A stretch of DNA of 8,876 bases from NCBI GenBank assembly GCA_009923125.1, contig RFUD01000071.1, forward strand, positions 1 through 8,876, read 5' to 3'. How positions within the stretch are numbered: the stretch's first letter is position 1; the number at the start of each line of letters is the position of its first letter. The DNA is from Planctomycetia bacterium. Lineage in GTDB: Bacteria; Planctomycetota; Planctomycetia; Pirellulales; UBA1268. A program made the position numbers and the translations under genes. The notes below the pieces were generated by a model, which was given only the letters and a program-made list of their open reading frames with translations, was not told where the DNA came from and made no database searches. This document shows positions 7,187-8,876 of the stretch, one piece after another.

Positions 7187-7192
7187 GGAGGG
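7187..7192 (+). promoter_or_regulatory. Ribosome binding site of the PAS-GAF-receiver gene
   Basis: GGAGGG lies 6 nt before the GTG at 7199 and only 3 nt before the in-frame GTG at 7196. The spacing favours 7199 as the start. An ATG at 7194 is out of frame. Confidence 0.6.
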
Positions 7193-7198
7193 TATGTG

Positions 7199-8773
7199 GT
7201 GGCGGAGAGCGACGCACAGCACGAGCGTGTGGCAGAAGCGGCGTCGCCACCGGACGTCCTTCCGGCTGCGTCGATCCTCGACCGCCTGCCCGACGGCGTG
7301 GCGCTGGTGGAGGTCGGCCCGCCGGCAGCCGACGACGCCACGCGGGTGGTGTGGTCGAACGAACGCTTCGCCTCCTGGTGCAGCCCTCGGAAACCCGAGG
7401 GCTGCGGTTTTTTTGCGGCGCTGGCCCAGCCGGAGATCGAGGGCAGCGAGACCTGTCCGTTCGCCACGGCCGTGGAGACCGGCAGGGTCGCGTCCGCGAC
7501 GCTCCGCACGACGGCCGGCCGGTACCTCGACCTGCTCGCGACGCCGATCTCCGGCACCCGCCAGGTCGTCGCCGCGGTGCGCGACGTCACCCACACGATG
7601 CTCGAGCAGCAGAAGCGGGCGGCGATCCATCAGGCGGGGCAGAAGCTCGCCGACCTGTCGCCCGCCGAACTCGCCGACATGACGGTGCAGGAGCGGATCG
7701 ACCTGCTCAAGAGCAACATCATCCACTACGCCCGCGACCTGTTGCAGTTCGACGTGGTGGAGATCCGGCTGCTCGACCAGAAGACCGGACGCCTCGAGCC
7801 GCTGCTCGCCGAGGGCATGCAGCCGGAGGCCGAGGCCAGAATCCTGTACGCGCGACCCGAGCACAACGGCGTCACGGGCTACGTGGCGGCCACCGGCCGG
7901 AGCTACCGCTGCGCCGACACCACGAAGGATCCGCTGTACCTCGAGGGCTGCAAGGGCGCGAAGAGCTCGCTCACCGTGCCGCTCATGCTCCACGACCAGG
8001 TGATCGGCACGTTCAACGTCGAGAGCCCCGAACCGGGCGGCTTCACCGCGACCGACCTGCAGTTCCTGGAGATCTTCTCCCGCGACGTCGCCGCCGCGCT
8101 CAACACGCTGGAGCTGCTCGTCGCCGAGAAGGCCTCGACGGCCGCCGAGAGCGTGGAGGCGATCCACGGCGCCGTCGCCCTCCCGGTCGACGACATCCTC
8201 AACGACGCCGTCAACGTGATGGAGAAGTACATCGGGCACGACGCCGACGTCGTCGAACGGCTGCAGCGCATCCTGCGCAACGCCCGCGACATCAAGCAGG
8301 TGATCCAGCGGGTGGGCGAAAAGATGACGCCCAGTTCCGCCCATGCCCAGGCCCGCCAGGCCGAGCGTCGGCCCACGCTCGCCCGACGGCGGATCCTGGT
8401 GGTCGATGCCGACGAGCAGGTGCGGGCGGCGGCCCACACGCTCCTGGAGCGGTACGGATGCACCGTGGAGACGGCGCGGGACGGCGGGGAGGCCGCCTCG
8501 ATGGTCCGGGCCGCCCTCGGCCGCGAGGCCTACGACGTCATCATCGCCGACATCCGGCTGCCTGACATGAGCGGCTACCAGTTGCTGCTCAAGCTGCAGG
8601 AGATCCTCGATCACGTGCCGCTCGTCCTGATGACGGGCTTCGGCTACGACCCGGGCCACTCGATCGTGAAGGCCCGCCAGGCCGGGATCGATCTCGTGCT
8701 CTTCAAGCCGTTCCGGATCGACCAGCTGCTCGACACGGTCGAACGGGCCCTCGCCGCCCCCCGGGCGGTGTGA
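7199..8773 (+). CDS. PAS-GAF-receiver signalling protein without a kinase domain
   Basis: The 524-residue cytoplasmic protein has no signal peptide or membrane segment. Residues about 24-135 resemble a PAS fold (ILDRLPDGVALVEV ... VVWSNERFASWC ... LDLLATPI ... VVAAVRDVT). A helical linker follows. A GAF domain spans about 165-305 (RIDLLKSNIIHYARDLLQFDVVEIRLLD ... GVTGYVAATGRSYRCAD ... SSLTVPLMLHDQVIGTFNVES). Residues 310-375 form two helices like a histidine-kinase dimerisation domain (AIHGAVALPVDDILNDA, then RLQRILRNARDIKQVI). The only His there, H323, sits one place off the usual position relative to the Pro, and no ATPase domain follows. A receiver domain spans about 397-520, with D451 as phosphoacceptor (IIADIRLPDMSG), T479 and K503. 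Its acidic pocket reads VVDADE, so one of the usual paired acids is Ala unless the pair shifts. It probably relays a sensed signal from an unlinked kinase; the ligand and output are unknown. It is divergent from sdhC. Confidence 0.88.
   Translation: MAESDAQHERVAEAASPPDVLPAASILDRLPDGVALVEVGPPAADDATRVVWSNERFASWCSPRKPEGCGFFAALAQPEIEGSETCPFATAVETGRVASATLRTTAGRYLDLLATPISGTRQVVAAVRDVTHTMLEQQKRAAIHQAGQKLADLSPAELADMTVQERIDLLKSNIIHYARDLLQFDVVEIRLLDQKTGRLEPLLAEGMQPEAEARILYARPEHNGVTGYVAATGRSYRCADTTKDPLYLEGCKGAKSSLTVPLMLHDQVIGTFNVESPEPGGFTATDLQFLEIFSRDVAAALNTLELLVAEKASTAAESVEAIHGAVALPVDDILNDAVNVMEKYIGHDADVVERLQRILRNARDIKQVIQRVGEKMTPSSAHAQARQAERRPTLARRRILVVDADEQVRAAAHTLLERYGCTVETARDGGEAASMVRAALGREAYDVIIADIRLPDMSGYQLLLKLQEILDHVPLVLMTGFGYDPGHSIVKARQAGIDLVLFKPFRIDQLLDTVERALAAPRAV
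7379..7414 (+). terminator. Intrinsic terminator-like hairpin inside the signalling gene (codons 61-72)
   Basis: CAGCCCTCGG (7381-7390), loop AAAC and CCGAGGGCTG (7395-7404) form a perfect 10-bp stem. It extends by a G-C pair (7380/7405) and a G-U pair (7379/7406). One base later comes a run of seven T (7408-7414). This is the shape of a rho-independent terminator on the plus strand, about 180-215 nt after the start codon. The same stem has no T-run on the minus strand. The sequence is fully coding (CSPRKPEGCGFF), so it might work as an attenuator when translation lags. Confidence 0.6.
8194..8230 (+). repeat. 37-bp inverted repeat, left arm (inside the signalling gene)
   Basis: These 37 bases encode the core of the first dimerisation-like helix (ILNDAVNVMEKY). 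They are identical, base for base, to the reverse complement of 8840-8876 at the right edge. The arms are 609 bp apart and enclose the receiver domain. Identity ends abruptly after the Tyr codon. Confidence 0.9.
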
Positions 8774-8839
8774 CCGGGCGGGCTGAAAGTGCCCATTTCC
8801 ACCGGCGGGGCTGGCCTTGACCCATGCCCCCGGCCCCCG
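8774..8839. other. Noncoding stretch between the signalling gene and the edge repeat
   Basis: These 66 bases follow the stop of the signalling gene. No intrinsic terminator, RNA gene or recognisable coding sequence was seen. The minus frames across it are open, but only because the antisense of the neighbouring gene is open; none resembles a known protein. Confidence 0.5.
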
Positions 8840-8876
8840 GTACTTCTCCATCACGTTGACGGCGTCGTTGAGGATG
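8840..8876 (-). repeat. 37-bp inverted repeat, right arm (truncated by the window edge)
   Basis: This is an exact reverse-complement copy of 8194-8230. Because it reaches the last base, the true repeat may be longer. On the minus strand it would encode the same ILNDAVNVMEKY, followed by RGPGAWVKAS instead of IGHDADVVER. Confidence 0.9.

Noticed and set aside
7052..8854. Minus-strand open frame upstream of sdhC, opposite the signalling gene
   Set aside because: It joins sdhC in frame but consists of low-complexity V/D/R/H-rich antisense of the PAS-GAF-receiver gene. Only 6269-7051 resembles a protein family.

Overview
The window is a GC-rich bacterial stretch (GC-ending codons throughout) that most resembles a planctomycete, probably of the Pirellulales type. 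That placement is an inference from protein features. The main ones are a small lipoprotein that begins CTMCPDPFDYSGPVPNGSPP after its signal peptide, a type I-like PAS-GAF-receiver protein, and a Bacillus-type di-haem succinate dehydrogenase cluster. No rRNA, tRNA, CRISPR array or recognisable insertion sequence was found.

Layout, left to right. Positions 2-670 (+) hold the 3' two thirds of a glucose-1-phosphate adenylyltransferase gene (glgC, glycogen synthesis), cut by the left edge. Convergent to it, a small lipoprotein gene (start 913, minus strand) stays open far into the antisense of glgC. From 7051 down to 1064 everything lies on the minus strand: sdhC (7051-6269), sdhA (6263-4266), sdhB (4231-3329), a DEAD-box RNA helicase (3168-1786) and a family 4 uracil-DNA glycosylase (1786-1064). 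The three sdh genes are separated by only 5 and 34 nt and encode a complete respiratory complex II: di-haem membrane anchor, flavoprotein and iron-sulphur subunit. The helicase follows after 160 nt. Its stop codon shares one base with the start codon of the glycosylase, so those two are probably translationally coupled.

A 147-nt divergent intergenic region (7052-7198) separates sdhC from a plus-strand signalling gene (7199-8773). Its product reads PAS, GAF, a two-helix segment like a histidine-kinase dimerisation domain, then a receiver domain, with no kinase ATPase domain. The last 103 bases contain no gene I can support, but the final 37 bases are an exact inverted copy of a stretch inside the signalling gene.

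The genes are mostly ordinary core functions: respiration, RNA remodelling, base-excision repair and glycogen synthesis. I do not see a clear new defence or mobile system. The two most unusual signals are both in the signalling gene. One is a textbook-shaped intrinsic terminator within codons 61-72, made from codons the gene otherwise avoids. The other is the 37-bp inverted repeat, which could be a recombination site or a chimeric assembly end.
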